A stretch of DNA of 64,000 nt from positions 1 to 64,000 of the forward strand of contig JANJTP010000021.1 of assembly GCA_024711025.1 (NCBI GenBank), read 5' to 3'. How positions within the stretch are numbered: the stretch's first letter is position 1; each line of letters begins with the position of its first letter. Under the pieces are notes generated by a model. It was not told where the DNA came from. It ran no database searches and saw only the letters and a program-made list of their open reading frames with translations. Both the position numbers and the translations under genes were made by a program. This stretch comes from Solirubrobacteraceae bacterium (GTDB lineage: Bacteria; Actinomycetota; Thermoleophilia; Solirubrobacterales; Solirubrobacteraceae). Positions 1-8,739 of this stretch are shown one piece after another.

Positions 1-61
1 GCGACGGCCGCCCGCGCGACGGTCGGGGGCTGTGCCCCGGCCTGTCGGCCGGCCGGCTGGG

Positions 62-87
62 GCGTTGCGCGGCCGGCCGCGCAGCGC
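62..87. terminator. GC-rich palindrome downstream of clpS
   Basis: A 26-base near-perfect palindrome (arms GCGTTGCGCGGCC / GGCCGCGCAGCGC, one T-G pair) lies just past the clpS stop codon. There is no U-tract, as is common for actinobacterial terminators. It probably ends the methyltransferase-MBL-clpS transcript. Confidence 0.5.
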
Positions 88-96
88 CGCCTCTGC

Positions 97-384
97 TCAC
101 CCCCGCTCGAGCGGCGCCATCGTCAGCCCCGCCGAGCGCAGCTGATCCCAGTAGTGCTCGGCGAGCTCGCGGTGCCCGCTCCAGACGATCGCGAGGCCGC
201 TGTTGTGGATGCGGTACGCGATCCGGTGGCCCTCGTCCAGCGTCACGCCCGGGATGTGGCGCGCGAGGGTCCCGGCCACGTGATCGAAGGTGTTGTGGTC
301 GTCGTTGCACACGATGACCAGCCACCGCCCACCCGCTCCCTGGACGGAGTCCGGCGCGCGCGGAAGCTCGACCACCCGGGACAT
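97..384 (-). CDS. clpS: ATP-dependent Clp protease adaptor ClpS
   Basis: This 95-residue protein has the ClpS fold signature: a short variable N-terminus, then NDDHNTFDHV at about residues 27-36 and a HNSGLAIVW-type strand near residue 60. ClpS binds the N-domain of ClpA/ClpC and delivers N-degron substrates to ClpP in the cytoplasm. The start chosen is ATG 384, four bases after the stop of the upstream MBL gene. A longer open frame upstream only reads the MBL gene out of frame. Its length fits the family. It is the last gene of a three-gene minus-strand unit and no clpA/clpC is nearby. The link to the MBL and methyltransferase genes is positional only. Confidence 0.88.
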   Translation of the reverse strand: MSRVVELPRAPDSVQGAGGRWLVIVCNDDHNTFDHVAGTLARHIPGVTLDEGHRIAYRIHNSGLAIVWSGHRELAEHYWDQLRSAGLTMAPLERG

Positions 385-388
385 CGCG

Positions 389-1249
389 TCACCGGCCGCC
401 GGAGGCGCCGTCCGCCTGCGCCCGACGGCGCCGGTAGAGCGCGAGCCCCGCGTACAGCGCGTCGGGCGGCATCGCCTGGACGTACGCGGCGAGCAGCTCC
501 CGGTCGACCCGCTCGCCGAGCCATGCGAGCAGCTCGGCCTCGTAGGCGCGCGCATCCAGCGACCGCGAGCGCTCTCCCGCCACGGCAAGACGCTCGCGCA
601 GCGTGGCGAGGTGCTCGCCGACGCCCTCGTGCACGCCGAAGTGCGTCAGCGCGAGCCGCGCCGGTGCCCAGCGCTCGATCAGCCCGATCGAGCGCTCCCA
701 GGCCTCGAGGTCGATGTCCGGCGGCGGCGTCGGCGCGAGCACCGGACCGTCGGCGATCCGCACCCCGGCGACGTCGCCGCAGAACGCGGTCCCCGTGGGC
801 TCGTGCAGATACGCGACGTGATGCTGGGCATGTCCGGGGGTGTAGGCGACCCGCCAGGCGCCGATCGCCTCCCCGCCGCGGAGCACGCGCAGGTTGGCCT
901 GCGGCACCGGGACGATCTCGCCCCAGAGGTTCGCCATCTCCTCGCCGTAGAGCCGCGTCGCGCTGGCGATGAGCCTCGACGGGTCGACGAGGTGCGGCGC
1001 CCCGCGCTCGTGCACCCAGACCTCGACGCCCGGCCACCGGCGCACGAGCGCGCCGACGCCGCCGGCGTGGTCGAGGTGGATGTGCGTCAGCAGGATCGCC
1101 CGCGGCGCCGAGTCCGAGAGCGCCTCGACCACGGCGCCGAGAGACACCTCCGGCCCGGGATCGACGATCACGTCGTCCTGGCGCAGGCAGCAGATGACGC
1201 GCTCGCGACCGAGATGCCGGACGTCGATCTGCTCGGGGCCGACGCTCAC
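389..1249 (-). CDS. MBL-fold metallo-hydrolase
   Basis: This 286-residue metallo-beta-lactamase-fold hydrolase has the two-metal motif THIHLDH at residues 55-61. Later ligands are the histidine of TPGH near 140, the aspartate of FCGD near 159 and a late histidine near 203 (THFG). After the catalytic domain comes a mostly helical C-terminal stretch of about 80 residues. The start chosen is GTG 1249, which overlaps the TGA of the upstream methyltransferase gene as GTGA and so suggests translational coupling. The open frame extends further upstream but there only shadows that gene. Glyoxalase-II-like or related thioester/ester hydrolase activity is typical of such proteins, but the substrate cannot be read from the sequence. 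Confidence 0.8.
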   Translation of the reverse strand: MSVGPEQIDVRHLGRERVICCLRQDDVIVDPGPEVSLGAVVEALSDSAPRAILLTHIHLDHAGGVGALVRRWPGVEVWVHERGAPHLVDPSRLIASATRLYGEEMANLWGEIVPVPQANLRVLRGGEAIGAWRVAYTPGHAQHHVAYLHEPTGTAFCGDVAGVRIADGPVLAPTPPPDIDLEAWERSIGLIERWAPARLALTHFGVHEGVGEHLATLRERLAVAGERSRSLDARAYEAELLAWLGERVDRELLAAYVQAMPPDALYAGLALYRRRRAQADGASGGR

Positions 1250-2034
1250 CGGCGCGCCACCAGCGCGTCCTGCGGACCGAGCCCGCCGTCCCGCGGCACC
1301 CACGTCCCGTGCCGGATCCCGGCCGTGCGGAATCCCGCCTCGGCCACGCGGTCGAGCAGCCACTCCTCGTCATGGGCGACGCCGATCTGGGCGCTCGGCG
1401 GCTCGCATCCGGCTCCGCCGCCGCCCGTCTCGGCGAAGTGCGGCCGCGCGCTCCCCTCGGCGATCGCCCCGCGAGCGACATCGTCGAGCAGGTACGCGGT
1501 CGCGAACAGCCGCCCGTCGATCGCGAGCACGCGCCGCGCCTCGCCGAGCAGGATTCGGATGCGGTCCTCGGCGAGACGCTCGACGACGCCCGCTGCGATC
1601 ACGAGGTCGAAGGCCCCGTCGGCGAAGGGCAGACGCACGCTCGGCACGTCACCGGCGGCTCCGGCGAGCGGATGGCGTTCCTCCGCCTCGACGAGGGTGA
1701 AGGCGAAGTCCGGGCGGTCGCGATAGGCGTACCGGCACCAGGCGAGCGCCTCGGGGCCGGTTCCCAGCCCGTCGTACGAGCCGCCGGGGCCCAGGCAATC
1801 CGCGAGCGGGCGGGCGAGCCGTCCGGCCCCGCAGCCGACTTCGAGGACGCGATCGTCGGGACGCAGCTTGGCGAGCCGCACCAGCCGGCTCAGCAGCTCG
1901 TCGCCGACGGCCACGAAGTCGCCGCCGTGCGCGCGCAGCCGGTGGGGCGGGACCAGCGGATCACGCCGCCCGGCGACCAGGTCGATCGCATCCCGCGCGC
2001 GCAGCTTGGCCTTCCCTGCAAGACCCAGGCTCAC
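1246..2034 (-). CDS. class I SAM-dependent methyltransferase
   Basis: About 262 residues. The SAM-binding motif VLEVGCGAG lies at roughly residues 63-71 and an acidic post-II strand (FDLVIAAGVVERL) follows about 85 residues later. A conserved small-molecule methyltransferase is likely, substrate unknown. The C-terminal 60 residues contain a glycine-rich loop that varies in this superfamily. I chose GTG 2034 because the only upstream ATG (2106) lies inside the divergent ecm gene. The short divergent intergenic (about 25 bases) must hold both promoters. It is the first gene of the unit with the MBL hydrolase and clpS. Confidence 0.72.
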   Translation of the reverse strand: MSLGLAGKAKLRARDAIDLVAGRRDPLVPPHRLRAHGGDFVAVGDELLSRLVRLAKLRPDDRVLEVGCGAGRLARPLADCLGPGGSYDGLGTGPEALAWCRYAYRDRPDFAFTLVEAEERHPLAGAAGDVPSVRLPFADGAFDLVIAAGVVERLAEDRIRILLGEARRVLAIDGRLFATAYLLDDVARGAIAEGSARPHFAETGGGGAGCEPPSAQIGVAHDEEWLLDRVAEAGFRTAGIRHGTWVPRDGGLGPQDALVARR

Positions 2035-2047
2035 TGCGAGCTGACTA

Positions 2048-2053
2048 TACGAT
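2048..2053 (+). promoter_or_regulatory. -10 box (TACGAT) of ecm, leaderless
   Basis: TACGAT matches TAnnnT and lies six bases before the ATG of ecm, so transcription would begin at or next to the A of the ATG. No ribosome-binding site fits at this distance. It is one of several identical arrangements in the window. Confidence 0.5.
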
Positions 2054-2059
2054 CCAGGA

Positions 2060-4048
2060 ATGAGCCATCGTCTTCCGGACCGCGACGAGCCGTGGATCAT
2101 GCGCACCTACGCCGGCCACTCGACGGCGGCGAAGTCGAACGAGCTCTACCGCTCGAACCTCTCCAAGGGCCAGACCGGCCTGTCGATCGCGTTCGACCTG
2201 CCGACCCAGACCGGCTACGACCCTGACGACGAGCTGGCGCACGGCGAGGTCGGCAAGGTCGGCGTGCCGGTCGCCCACCGCGGCGACATGATCGCGCTGC
2301 TCGACGGCATCCCGCTCGACCGGATGAACACGTCGATGACGATCAACGCGACCGCGGCATGGCTGCTCGCGCTCTACGTCGTGGCCGCCGAGGAGCAGGG
2401 AGTCCCCCAGGAGGCGCTCTCCGGCACGACGCAGAACGACATAATCAAGGAGTTCCTGGCGCGCGGCACGTACGCGTTTCCGCCCGAGCCCTCGATGCGG
2501 CTGATCGCGGACATGATCGCCTACGCGGTCGAGCACGTGCCGAAGTGGAACCCGGTCAACATCTGCAGCTACCACCTGCAGGAGGCCGGTGCGACGCCGG
2601 TCCAGGAGATCGCATACGCGATGAGCAACGCGATCGCGGTGCTCGACGCCGCGCGCCGGCGGGTCCCGGCGGAGCTCGTGCCGGCGGTCTTCGGACGGAT
2701 CTCGTTCTTCGTCAACGCGGGCGTGAGGTTCATCGAGGAGCACGCGAAGCTGCGCGCGATGAGCATCCTCTGGGAGGAGCTGGGCCGCGAGCGCTACGGG
2801 GTCGAGGACCCCAAGGCGCTGCGCTTCCGCTACGGAGTGCAGGTCAACTCGCTCGGCCTGACCGAGTCCCAACCCGAGAACAACGTCCAGCGGATAGTCC
2901 TCGAGGCGCTCGCCGTGACGCTCGGGCGGGACGCCCGGGCCCGCGCCCTCCAGCTTCCGGCGTGGAACGAGGCGCTCGGGCTGCCGCGTCCCTGGGACCA
3001 GCAGTGGTCGCTGCGCATCCAGCAGGTCCTGGCGTACGAGACCGACCTGCTCGAGTACCCGGACGTCTTCGAGGGCTCGAAGGTGATGGACGGCCTGGTC
3101 GCCGAGCTGCTCGACGGAGCGCGCGCCGAGATGGCCGCCGTCGCCGAGCACGGCGGCGCGGTCGCCGGGGTCGACTACATGAAGGCCGCGCTGGTCGACT
3201 CGCACCGTGAGCGCCTGCGCCGCATCGAGAGCGGCGAGCAGGTCGTGGTCGGGCTCAACCGCTTCGCCGAGAGCGAGCCCTCGCCGCTGCTCGAGGGGCC
3301 GGGCGGCGGCATCCTCACCGTCGACCCGCGCGTCGAGGTCGAGCAGCGCGCGGCGATCGAGCGCTGGCGCGCAGAGCGCGACTCGGCGGCTGCGGAGGCG
3401 GCTCTCGCCGAGCTCGCCCGCGTCGCCCGCGCACCGGAGGAGAACATCATGCCGGCGACGATCGCGGCTGCGCGAGCCGGCGTCACGACCGGCGAGTGGT
3501 CGCGCGCGCTGCGCGCGGCGTTCGGCGAGTTCCGCGCGCCGACCGGTGTCGGCGAGGCCGCGGCGGCGCTGGCCGGCAACGACGAGCTCGCCGCGCTGCG
3601 CGACGAGGTCGAGCGGGTCAGCGAGGCGCTCGGCAGGCGCGTGAAGATCCTCGTCGGCAAGCCCGGCCTCGACGGCCACAGCAACGGCGCCGAGCAGATC
3701 GCGGTGCGCGCGCGCGATGCCGGGATGGACGTCGTCTACGAGGGGATCCGCCTGACGCCGGCGCAGATCGCGGCGAGCGCCCTGCAGGAGGGCGTGCACG
3801 TCGTCGGCCTGTCGATCCTCTCCGGCTCGCACCGCGAGCTGATCCCCGCCGTGATGGCCGAGCTCGCTCGGCGCGACGTGGACGTGCCGGTCGTCGTCGG
3901 CGGGATCATCCCCGACGCCGACGTCGAGCTGCTTCGCGCCGCCGGCGTGGCGGCCGTCTACACGCCGAAGGACTTCGACCTCACGCGGATCATGCGCGAC
4001 GTCGTTGCGCTCGTGGCGCAGTGGCACGGCGCCGGCACGCCGGCCTAG
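2060..4048 (+). CDS. ecm: ethylmalonyl-CoA mutase (Ecm/MeaA)
   Basis: This adenosylcobalamin-dependent carbon-skeleton mutase of 662 residues converts (2R)-ethylmalonyl-CoA to (2S)-methylsuccinyl-CoA in the ethylmalonyl-CoA pathway of acetyl-CoA assimilation. The TIM-barrel part (about residues 10-480) carries MeaA-specific blocks such as RTYAGHST near 15 and the run YGVQVNSLGLTESQPENN near 258-275. The C-terminal B12 domain (about 527-655) has the base-off motif D538-x-H540-x-x-G543, then the SGSH and GGIIP loops. The single-chain length of about 660 and the MeaA-type blocks argue against methylmalonyl-CoA mutase, whose catalytic chain is longer and lacks them. The start is ATG 2060, probably leaderless. 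The chaperone gene meaB follows after 23 bases. Confidence 0.9.
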   Translation: MSHRLPDRDEPWIMRTYAGHSTAAKSNELYRSNLSKGQTGLSIAFDLPTQTGYDPDDELAHGEVGKVGVPVAHRGDMIALLDGIPLDRMNTSMTINATAAWLLALYVVAAEEQGVPQEALSGTTQNDIIKEFLARGTYAFPPEPSMRLIADMIAYAVEHVPKWNPVNICSYHLQEAGATPVQEIAYAMSNAIAVLDAARRRVPAELVPAVFGRISFFVNAGVRFIEEHAKLRAMSILWEELGRERYGVEDPKALRFRYGVQVNSLGLTESQPENNVQRIVLEALAVTLGRDARARALQLPAWNEALGLPRPWDQQWSLRIQQVLAYETDLLEYPDVFEGSKVMDGLVAELLDGARAEMAAVAEHGGAVAGVDYMKAALVDSHRERLRRIESGEQVVVGLNRFAESEPSPLLEGPGGGILTVDPRVEVEQRAAIERWRAERDSAAAEAALAELARVARAPEENIMPATIAAARAGVTTGEWSRALRAAFGEFRAPTGVGEAAAALAGNDELAALRDEVERVSEALGRRVKILVGKPGLDGHSNGAEQIAVRARDAGMDVVYEGIRLTPAQIAASALQEGVHVVGLSILSGSHRELIPAVMAELARRDVDVPVVVGGIIPDADVELLRAAGVAAVYTPKDFDLTRIMRDVVALVAQWHGAGTPA

Positions 4049-4071
4049 GTCGCCGCGGAGCTCCCGGCGCC

Positions 4072-5037
4072 ATGACGAGCACGATCGACGGAAGCGAGAT
4101 CGGCGCCCGCCTGCGCGCCGGCGACCTCGGCGCGGCGCCGCTCGCGCTGAACGTGCTCGAGAGCAGCGCGCCCGCCGATCGCGAGCGGTCGGCCGCGTTG
4201 CAGCGAGCGCTCTCGCCCGCCGCGCTCGGCCACGAGGCCGACGGCCACCTCATCGGCATCACCGGACCGCCGGGAGCGGGCAAGTCGTCGCTGCTCAGCG
4301 AGCTCGTCGCCGCCTGGCGCAGGCGAGAGCGCACGGTCGCCGTGCTCGCCGTCGACCCCTCGTCGAAGCGCACCGGCGGAGCGCTGCTCGGCGACCGCGC
4401 CCGGATCTCGTTCGACCCGCGAGACGAGGGCGTGCTGATCCGCTCGACGGCGGCCGCCGGCCGGCTGGGCGGCCTCGCGCCCGCGACGCGCGAGGCGGCG
4501 CTGGCGCTCGCGGCCGCGTTCGACGTCGTCGTGGTCGAGACCGTCGGCGTCGGCCAGAGCGAGACCGACGTCGCCGAGCTGGCCGATACCGTCGCGGTCG
4601 TCGTCCAGCCGGGGTCGGGCGACACGCTGCAGTTCCTGAAGAGCGGGATCATGGAGGTACCCGACGTGCTCGTTGTGACGAAGGCGGACCTGGGCGACAT
4701 AGCCCTGCGCGCGCGGCGCGATCTCAGCGCCGCGCTGCGCTCGATCGGCGGGCGCAGGACAAGGGTTCTCGCGGTCTCGGCGCTGCCGCCGGCGAGCGGG
4801 ATCGACGAGCTCGTCGAAGCGCTCGACGAGCACCGCGCGCGCGTCGACCTCCCCGCCCGCCGATTGCGCTCCCGCCGAGCGGCGGCGCTGGCGGAGTTCG
4901 GCGCCGAGCACGGGGAGCGCGGGCTGCGGGCGCTCGGCGGGGCGCGCGCGGCGCAGCGGCTCTTGGACGCCGCCGACCCCGGCGCCGACGCGCCGACGCT
5001 GGTGCGCCTGCTCGAGCGGCAGGCGGCGATCGCATGA
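4072..5037 (+). CDS. meaB: mutase-associated GTPase MeaB/ArgK
   Basis: This G3E-family P-loop GTPase of 321 residues protects and reactivates B12-dependent acyl-CoA mutases. Visible motifs are Walker A GPPGAGKS at about 65-72, the switch-region block VDPSSKRTGGALLGDR, the VVETVGVGQSE block typical of MeaB, and the guanine-specificity motif TKAD. ATG 4072 fits the family N-terminus. The long in-frame extension upstream only shadows ecm. The gene sits directly behind ecm in the same orientation, so its client is most likely that mutase. The downstream small membrane protein starts within its stop codon. Confidence 0.92.
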   Translation: MTSTIDGSEIGARLRAGDLGAAPLALNVLESSAPADRERSAALQRALSPAALGHEADGHLIGITGPPGAGKSSLLSELVAAWRRRERTVAVLAVDPSSKRTGGALLGDRARISFDPRDEGVLIRSTAAAGRLGGLAPATREAALALAAAFDVVVVETVGVGQSETDVAELADTVAVVVQPGSGDTLQFLKSGIMEVPDVLVVTKADLGDIALRARRDLSAALRSIGGRRTRVLAVSALPPASGIDELVEALDEHRARVDLPARRLRSRRAAALAEFGAEHGERGLRALGGARAAQRLLDAADPGADAPTLVRLLERQAAIA

Positions 5038-5192
5038 TCCGGTGGCCGCTCCAGCTGCTGATCCTGATCGCGGCCTTCGCGATCGCGACCGCCGTCGCCG
5101 CGGCGCTCGGCGCCGCGAACTTCGGCACCGCGCTCACGTTCGGCCAGCTCGCCTTCGCCGCGACGCTCGTCTGGCTCCTGCTGCGAGCCTGA
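5034..5192 (+). CDS. small two-helix membrane protein
   Basis: A 52-residue product begins with ATG overlapping the meaB stop as ATGA. It is almost entirely hydrophobic: one membrane segment at about residues 5-26, a short Asn/Gly/Thr turn, then a second at about 34-51. No enzymatic motif is visible. The overlap implies co-translation with meaB, but a functional link is unproven. It could be a small integral membrane protein of unknown role. Confidence 0.6.
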   Translation: MIRWPLQLLILIAAFAIATAVAAALGAANFGTALTFGQLAFAATLVWLLLRA

Positions 5193-5252
5193 CGTGCCGC
5201 CGGCCTCGACGGCGGTCCGCCGCTACCTCTACCCTGATCAGGCGTTGTAGCC

Positions 5253-5287
5253 GACGACCCGCCGCCGTCCAAAGGCAGCGGGTCGTC
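5253..5287. terminator. strong hairpin after meaB operon / in leader of next gene
   Basis: Arms GACGACCCGCCGCC and GGCAGCGGGTCGTC (14 bp with one mismatch) surround a 7-base loop (GTCCAAA). No U-tract follows. It may terminate the ecm-meaB transcript. Because a TACCCT -10-like box lies at 5230-5235, it could also sit in the leader of the gene at 5320. Confidence 0.5.
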
Positions 5288-5319
5288 TCGTGACGAACTT
5301 CGACGGAGGGGAGCGGCCA

Positions 5320-5559
5320 ATGCCGCACATCGCTCAGACTCTCGCCTATCTCGACCCCGGGAGCGGCAGCATGATCTTGCAGATCGTGCTCGGCGGCTTC
5401 GCCGCGGTCGGCGTGGCGCTCAAGATGTACTGGAAGAAGATCACCTCCATCTTCCGTCGCGACAACGGCGAGCCGGCCGACCCGGGGATCGCGCAGACGG
5501 CGTCCGAGTCGGGCGAGCCGGATCCGTCGGTCGAGTCGCCCGGGCGTCAGACCGTCTGA
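5320..5559 (+). CDS. conserved small membrane protein (LDPGSGS motif)
   Basis: This 79-residue protein has an N-terminal YLDPGSGS motif at about residues 9-16 immediately followed by a single membrane segment (about 18-36), a lysine-rich KMYWKKI stop-transfer and an acidic, Ser/Pro-rich cytoplasmic tail. I chose ATG 5320 over GTG 5290 because GGAGGGGAG lies seven bases upstream. Small proteins with an LDPGSGS-membrane-helix layout often sit next to cell-envelope genes. Here the next gene encodes a membrane phosphatase/sulfatase-fold protein 46 bases away, so a shared envelope role is plausible but inferred. Confidence 0.68.
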   Translation: MPHIAQTLAYLDPGSGSMILQIVLGGFAAVGVALKMYWKKITSIFRRDNGEPADPGIAQTASESGEPDPSVESPGRQTV

Positions 5560-5605
5560 CGCCGCTCGGAGCCTGCGGAGCGAGACGACGACGACCTTGC
5601 CCGCG

Positions 5606-7759
5606 ATGAGCGAGGCGACGCCGCAGGCAGGCCGTGACGCGACGGCGGCCACGGGCGAGCGCGCCGCGGCGACTCCGTGGCCCGGGCTTGCGGTGCGCGG
5701 TCTGCAGCTCGCCGCGCTCTGGGCGCTCGCCGTCGTCCAGCCGCTGTTCGACGTCGTCGACGACGACGCGGCGTTCTTCGTCGCGCGGGGCAACACGGCG
5801 GGCGACATCCTGATCCTGTCGATCGGGCTCGTCGTCCTGCCGCCGCTGGCGATGACGCTCGTCGAGGGCCTTGCGGGCGCCGTCTGGCGGCCCGCGGGCC
5901 GTCTGGCTCACCTGGCGTTGATCGCGCTGCTGACGGGCGTGCTCGCGCTCCAGCTCCTCAAGGGCCCGCTGCCGAACGACAGCGCCCTGCTGATGCCGCT
6001 CGCGCTGGCGGTCGGCGTGCTGCTGGCGATCGCCTATGCGCGCGCCCAGGGCGCGCGCACCTTCCTGACGATCCTGACGCCGGCGCCGCTCGTCTTCCTC
6101 GGCCTCTTCCTCCTCGTCTCGCCGGTGTCGAGCATCGTCTTCCCCGAGAAGGGAGCCGGCGCCGTGGCGCAGGCCGCCGGCAACGACACCCCGGTCGTGC
6201 TCGTGATCTTCGACGAGGTGCCCGTGTCGATGCTGATGGACGGCTCGGAGCGGATCGATGCCGCGCGCTTCCCGAGCTTCGCGCGGCTCGCGCGGACCTC
6301 CACCTGGTATCGCGGCAACACGACCGTCGCCGACGGGACGTTCGTCGCCGTGCCGGCGATCCTGACCGGAGAGCGACCGGGCGAGAAGATCGACCCGGGG
6401 CGGCGCTTCAAGAACAGCGTCTTCACGATGCTCGCCGGCACGCACGAGGTCCACTCCGTCGAGCCGGTCACCCGCGTCTGCCCCGACAGCATCTGCAAGC
6501 GACGCGCCAGCGGGTCGGTCCGCTCGCGGCTGAGCAGCCTGGTCCACGACCTGACGATCGTCTCGGGCCGGATCACGCTGCCCGCGGACCTCGCCGACCG
6601 CCTGCCGGCCGTCGACACCGACTTCGAGGGCTTCGACAACGCAGACGACGTGCAGATCGGCGAGAAGGACGCATCCAGCGCCGGGCGGCGCGTGTCGCTC
6701 GCCGGAAGGCCGATCGTGGGCAGCAGCCTGTCGAACCAGCGGCTGCGGGAGATCGCGACGCAGGTCAAGGGGATGCGCCAGCGCAGCCGGCCGCCGTTCT
6801 ACATGCTGCACATCGAGCTGCCGCACGTGCCGTGGCGCTTCCTGCCGACCGGCGACCAGTACCCGACCGAAGGCCCCAAGATCGTCGGCCTGAACGACCA
6901 GACCTGGACTCGCGACACCTACCAGACGGGGCTCGGGCTGCAGCGCTTCCTGCTCCAGGCGCGCTACATGGACCGCGTTCTCGGCGCGATCCGCTCACAG
7001 ATGCAGCGCACCGGCCTGTGGGACCGCTCGCTCGTGATCGTCACCGCCGACCACGGCGTGAGCTTCCGCGCCGGCGATTCGCGCCGGCCCGTGACGCCGA
7101 CGAACTTCGCCGACATCGCCAACACGCCGCTGTTCGTGAAGCTGCCCCATCAGCACGACGGCGCGATCAGCGACGCCCCCACGGAGTCGGTCGACATCGC
7201 GCCCACGATCGCCAAGGTCACCGGCACCGGCGCCGGGATGCGCTTCGACGGCGTCCCGCTCGGCGACCCGCCCGGCGAGCGCACCCCGGCGGTGCGCAAC
7301 GGACGCCGCTCGAAGTTCGTCAGCGTCTCCGCCGCCCAGCTCGCGAGCCAGCGTGCCTCGTGGGTCAGAACGCAGACGGCGCGCTTCGCCCCCGGCAACG
7401 AGTCGCTCTATCGCTTCGGCCCCAACGCGAGCCTGATCGGCCGGCGAGTCCCGGCCGGGGGCAGGCTCGGAGCGCCGCGCGCGAGCATCGACAACGCCGG
7501 CTTCTACACCCGCATACGCCCCGGCAGCGGTGTCCTGCCGGCGTACCTGACCGGACGGATCGCCGCTCCCGGGGTCCCGCTCGCGGCCGCGGTCAACGGC
7601 CGGATCGTCGCGGTCGGGCGCAGCTATCGCACGCCGCAGGGCACGCGCTACTCGATCGTCCTACCGCCCTCGGCCCTGAAGCGGGGGTCCAACCGCGTGC
7701 AGCTCTTCGCCGTCGGGGCAGGCAGGCGCCTGACGCTCGTCGGATCGGCCGGCAGGTAG
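5606..7759 (+). CDS. membrane-anchored alkaline-phosphatase-superfamily (sulfatase-like) hydrolase
   Basis: 717 residues. The N-terminal fifth holds about four or five membrane helices (roughly residues 28-175). An extracytoplasmic alkaline-phosphatase/sulfatase fold follows from about 190 to 590: metal-binding FDE near 206, a Thr/Ser-rich GNTTVADGTF segment where the nucleophile is expected, ELPHVPW near 410 and the late metal motif TADHG near 480. A beta-rich C-terminal domain of about 120 residues follows. Relatives transfer or remove phospho-groups on cell-envelope polymers, but the substrate is unknown. ATG 5606 was chosen; an in-frame TTG lies three codons upstream. Confidence 0.75.
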   Translation: MSEATPQAGRDATAATGERAAATPWPGLAVRGLQLAALWALAVVQPLFDVVDDDAAFFVARGNTAGDILILSIGLVVLPPLAMTLVEGLAGAVWRPAGRLAHLALIALLTGVLALQLLKGPLPNDSALLMPLALAVGVLLAIAYARAQGARTFLTILTPAPLVFLGLFLLVSPVSSIVFPEKGAGAVAQAAGNDTPVVLVIFDEVPVSMLMDGSERIDAARFPSFARLARTSTWYRGNTTVADGTFVAVPAILTGERPGEKIDPGRRFKNSVFTMLAGTHEVHSVEPVTRVCPDSICKRRASGSVRSRLSSLVHDLTIVSGRITLPADLADRLPAVDTDFEGFDNADDVQIGEKDASSAGRRVSLAGRPIVGSSLSNQRLREIATQVKGMRQRSRPPFYMLHIELPHVPWRFLPTGDQYPTEGPKIVGLNDQTWTRDTYQTGLGLQRFLLQARYMDRVLGAIRSQMQRTGLWDRSLVIVTADHGVSFRAGDSRRPVTPTNFADIANTPLFVKLPHQHDGAISDAPTESVDIAPTIAKVTGTGAGMRFDGVPLGDPPGERTPAVRNGRRSKFVSVSAAQLASQRASWVRTQTARFAPGNESLYRFGPNASLIGRRVPAGGRLGAPRASIDNAGFYTRIRPGSGVLPAYLTGRIAAPGVPLAAAVNGRIVAVGRSYRTPQGTRYSIVLPPSALKRGSNRVQLFAVGAGRRLTLVGSAGR

Positions 7760-7762
7760 GGT
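7757..7762 (+). promoter_or_regulatory. -10 box (TAGGGT) of LLM oxidoreductase gene
   Basis: TAGGGT, whose first three bases are the stop codon of the previous gene, ends eight bases before the GTG start. The spacing predicts a leaderless transcript. Confidence 0.4.
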
Positions 7763-7770
7763 TCGCCACC

Positions 7771-8739
7771 GTGCCCATCGGCTGCTTCGTCTCCACAGGA
7801 CGCTCGCTGACCACGGCGATCGACCGCGTCCGGCTCGCCGAGGACCTCGGCTACGACTCGGCGTTCGTGACGCACATCGCCGCTCGCGACGCACTGCAGG
7901 TCTGCATGGCGTACACGCAGCACACGGAGCGGATCCGCCTCGGCACCGGCGTCGTCCCGATCTACTCGCGCACTCCGGCGACCATGGCGCAGGAGGCTGC
8001 GACGATCCACGAGGCCAGCAACGGCCGCTTCGCACTCGGGATCGGCGTCTCGCACCGTCCGGTCGTCGAGCACTGGCACGGCCAGCGGATCGACAAGCCG
8101 GTGACGGAGATGCGTGAGTACACCGGGCTCGTACGCGCGATCCTGCGCGGCGAGCAGCCGCCGGAGGGCGCCAAGTGGCGGACGAGCTTCCAGCTGACGG
8201 GGCTGGGCCCGTTCCCCCGGCTGCCGCTGCTCGTCGCCGCGCTGTCGCCCAACATGCTGCGCCTCGCCGGCGAGATCGCGGACGGCGTCGTGCTCTGGCT
8301 CTGCAACCCCGCGTACATCCGCGACGTGGTCGTGCCATCGGTCCGCGCGGGGCGCGAGCGCGCCGGCAAGGGCATGGACGGCTTCGAGATCGTCGCCGCC
8401 GTGCCGGCCGCCGCGACAGACGAGCCGCAGGGTGCGTACGAGTCGATGCGCCGCGACCTGCTCCCCTACTTCGGCCTGCCGTTCTACAGGGCGATGCTAG
8501 AGCGATCGGGCTTCGCCGCGGACATCGCCGCCTACGACGCCGGCGCCGGCGACCCGCAGGCCATGGGCGTCGGGATCACCGACGAGTTCCTGGGCGTGCT
8601 GACGGCGATCGGCGACGAGTCGGCGGTGCGCGCCGGCGTCGAGCGCTACCGCGACGCCGGGGTGACGCTGCCCTGCGTCGGGGCGATCCCGCGCACGGAC
8701 TTCGAGGCGACGCTGCGCGCCGCCTCCGGCGCCCGCTGA
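7771..8739 (+). CDS. LLM-class (F420-dependent type) oxidoreductase
   Basis: A 322-residue luciferase-like monooxygenase-fold (TIM barrel) protein. It starts with the strand PIGCFVSTGRS, has the AEDLGYDSAFV helix-strand typical of the family, LGTGVVPIYSRTPATMAQEA at about residues 51-70 and the GIGVSHRP segment near 95, which all match F420-dependent or FMN-dependent family members. Start GTG 7771 is dictated by the reading frame and the close -10 box. The substrate is unknown. Its neighbours (envelope hydrolase, moaA) give no clear pathway. Confidence 0.78.
   Translation: MPIGCFVSTGRSLTTAIDRVRLAEDLGYDSAFVTHIAARDALQVCMAYTQHTERIRLGTGVVPIYSRTPATMAQEAATIHEASNGRFALGIGVSHRPVVEHWHGQRIDKPVTEMREYTGLVRAILRGEQPPEGAKWRTSFQLTGLGPFPRLPLLVAALSPNMLRLAGEIADGVVLWLCNPAYIRDVVVPSVRAGRERAGKGMDGFEIVAAVPAAATDEPQGAYESMRRDLLPYFGLPFYRAMLERSGFAADIAAYDAGAGDPQAMGVGITDEFLGVLTAIGDESAVRAGVERYRDAGVTLPCVGAIPRTDFEATLRAASGAR

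Noticed and set aside
2045-4027. 660-codon minus-strand frame opposite ecm
   Set aside because: Mirror of ecm codons, Arg/Asp-rich composition without motifs.
2060-4048. Methylmalonyl-CoA mutase
   Set aside because: Length of 662 in a single chain and blocks such as QVNSLGLTESQPENN match ethylmalonyl-CoA mutase instead.
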